Of a stretch of DNA of 64,000 nt, positions 63,504-64,000 are shown piece by piece. Made by a program: the position numbers and the translations under genes. The stretch lies in NCBI GenBank assembly GCA_964631945.1, contig CAZWAY010000029.1:1-64000 (forward strand). The letters are read 5' to 3'. The DNA is from JABFRZ01 sp964631945 (GTDB lineage Bacteria; Planctomycetota; UBA1135; GCA-002686595). Position 1 is the first letter of the stretch, and each line of letters begins with the position of its first letter. Under the pieces are notes generated by a model. It made no database searches and was not told where the DNA came from. It was given only the letters and a program-made list of their open reading frames with translations.

Positions 63504-64000
63504 TTCCAGCTCACGTCCGGCGGCTGCTGCTCGAGCTCGTTGCCCTCGCGCCCGATCGAGCGCACCACGCGCCGCCAGGTGCCCTCGCCAGGCGCGCCGA
63601 AAATGGCCTGCAGCGAGGGCGGCGCCGGCAGCCACGAGCCGGTCCCGAGCTCGGTATCGAGCTGCCCCGCGCTCCAGCCCGAGTAGCCCAGGAACAGGCG
63701 CAGCTTGCGCGCGGCGGTGCGCGGGTGCTTGGTCACGAACGCGCCCAGCGCATCGAGCTCGCCGCCGAGCCACAGCTTGCCGTCGATCGAGAGCCCGCCC
63801 GGGATGGCCTCGGGCACGACGTGCAGGAACTGCAGCGTGGTGTGGTCCACCGGCCCGCCCAGGAAGACCGGGAACTTCGACTTGCCGAGCTGGGGGTGCT
63901 GGGGCAGCAGGTCCTTGACCGTGAACTGGGTGGGCCGGTTCGTGACCACGCCGTAGGCGCCCTGCTCGGAGTGCTGGCAGATCAGCACGACCGAGTGCAT
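63500..64000 (-). CDS. AlgH/YqgE (UPF0301) family protein, 5' end outside window
   Basis: 166 residues are visible up to an ATG at the window edge. Compared with E. coli YqgE, that Met lies about 20 residues inside the family (VVLICQHSEQGAYGVVTNRP is conserved block 1), so the true start is probably outside the window. Other blocks are PVFLGGPVD, LRLFLGYSGWSAGQLDTEL and a C-terminal GEGTWRRVVRSIG. Function of the family is not settled; it was once called a regulator in Pseudomonas. Its stop overlaps the AsmA-like gene. Confidence 0.9.
   Translation of the reverse strand: MHSVVLICQHSEQGAYGVVTNRPTQFTVKDLLPQHPQLGKSKFPVFLGGPVDHTTLQFLHVVPEAIPGGLSIDGKLWLGGELDALGAFVTKHPRTAARKLRLFLGYSGWSAGQLDTELGTGSWLPAPPSLQAIFGAPGEGTWRRVVRSIGREGNELEQQPPDVSWN

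Noticed and set aside
1..64000. CRISPR arrays, tRNA or rRNA genes, insertion sequences, defence islands
   Set aside because: Reading for regular direct repeats, cloverleaf ends, rRNA blocks and transposase motifs (DDE, tyrosine recombinase) gave nothing convincing; the window appears to be ordinary chromosomal core plus envelope genes.

Overview
The window is about 64 kb of very GC-rich bacterial chromosome with genes packed on both strands. I saw no rRNA or tRNA gene, CRISPR array, insertion sequence or phage gene. A planctomycete-type bacterium (Planctomycetota, outside the well-known genera) is the most economical reading. The evidence is a Ser/Thr kinase with an HRDLKP loop and a DWG metal-binding motif fused to a formylglycine-generating-enzyme-like domain, paired diheme peroxidases, a large secreted met-zincin, a secretin, PilZ and hybrid-kinase signalling, an exosortase with a CTERM substrate, and envelope AsmA-like proteins that imply an outer membrane. 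The phylum is inferred from gene content only.

Layout. 1-6.3 kb: the N-terminal part of a type II secretion-type secretin (reverse, runs off the left edge), a divergent 1,413-residue AsmA-like protein, and MarC. 6.3-9.7 kb: a reverse operon of TetR regulator, SRPBCC protein, 690-residue WD40 protein and MarC, with a palindrome at its head. 9.8-12 kb: a HEAT-repeat and von Willebrand A protein. 12-15.2 kb: a GntR(YtrA)-ABC ATPase-permease operon behind a long palindromic operator. 15.2-19.6 kb: two RNA methyltransferases (THUMP/RlmL-like and RlmD-like) around an SLC13-type carrier. 19.6-24 kb: a UvrD/Rep helicase, a small anchored protein and a secreted DUF1028 protein. 24-30.8 kb: a secreted met-zincin and two diheme cytochrome c peroxidases. 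30.8-35.3 kb: the kinase and a secreted protein. 35.3-37.2 kb: an exosortase H-like locus with a divergent CHRD-domain substrate. 37.3-41 kb: a DUF2959 lipoprotein, a subtilase and an unknown secreted protein. 41-46 kb: tandem OPT transporters and a YXWGXW-type lipoprotein. 46-52 kb: a geranylgeranyl-reductase-family flavoprotein, an unknown secreted protein, a PilZ protein and a hybrid histidine kinase. 52-62 kb: heme biosynthesis. Ferrochelatase and two bacterial-PH proteins run left; hemA, fused hemC-hemD, hemB, hemL, a sensor kinase and an OmpR-type regulator run right. 62-64 kb: a second AsmA-like protein coupled to AlgH/YqgE, cut by the right edge.

The heme block supplies the C5-pathway steps from glutamyl-tRNA to uroporphyrinogen III, plus ferrochelatase; hemE and the oxidative steps are not in the window. 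The secreted diheme peroxidases and any cytochromes would consume its product. The most distinctive loci are the compact exosortase/CHRD locus, the heme operon carrying its own two-component system, the large peroxidase with a widely expanded spacing between its heme motifs, and a recurring TANNNT box just upstream of start codons that suggests leaderless transcription. None can be called a wholly new system from sequence alone.
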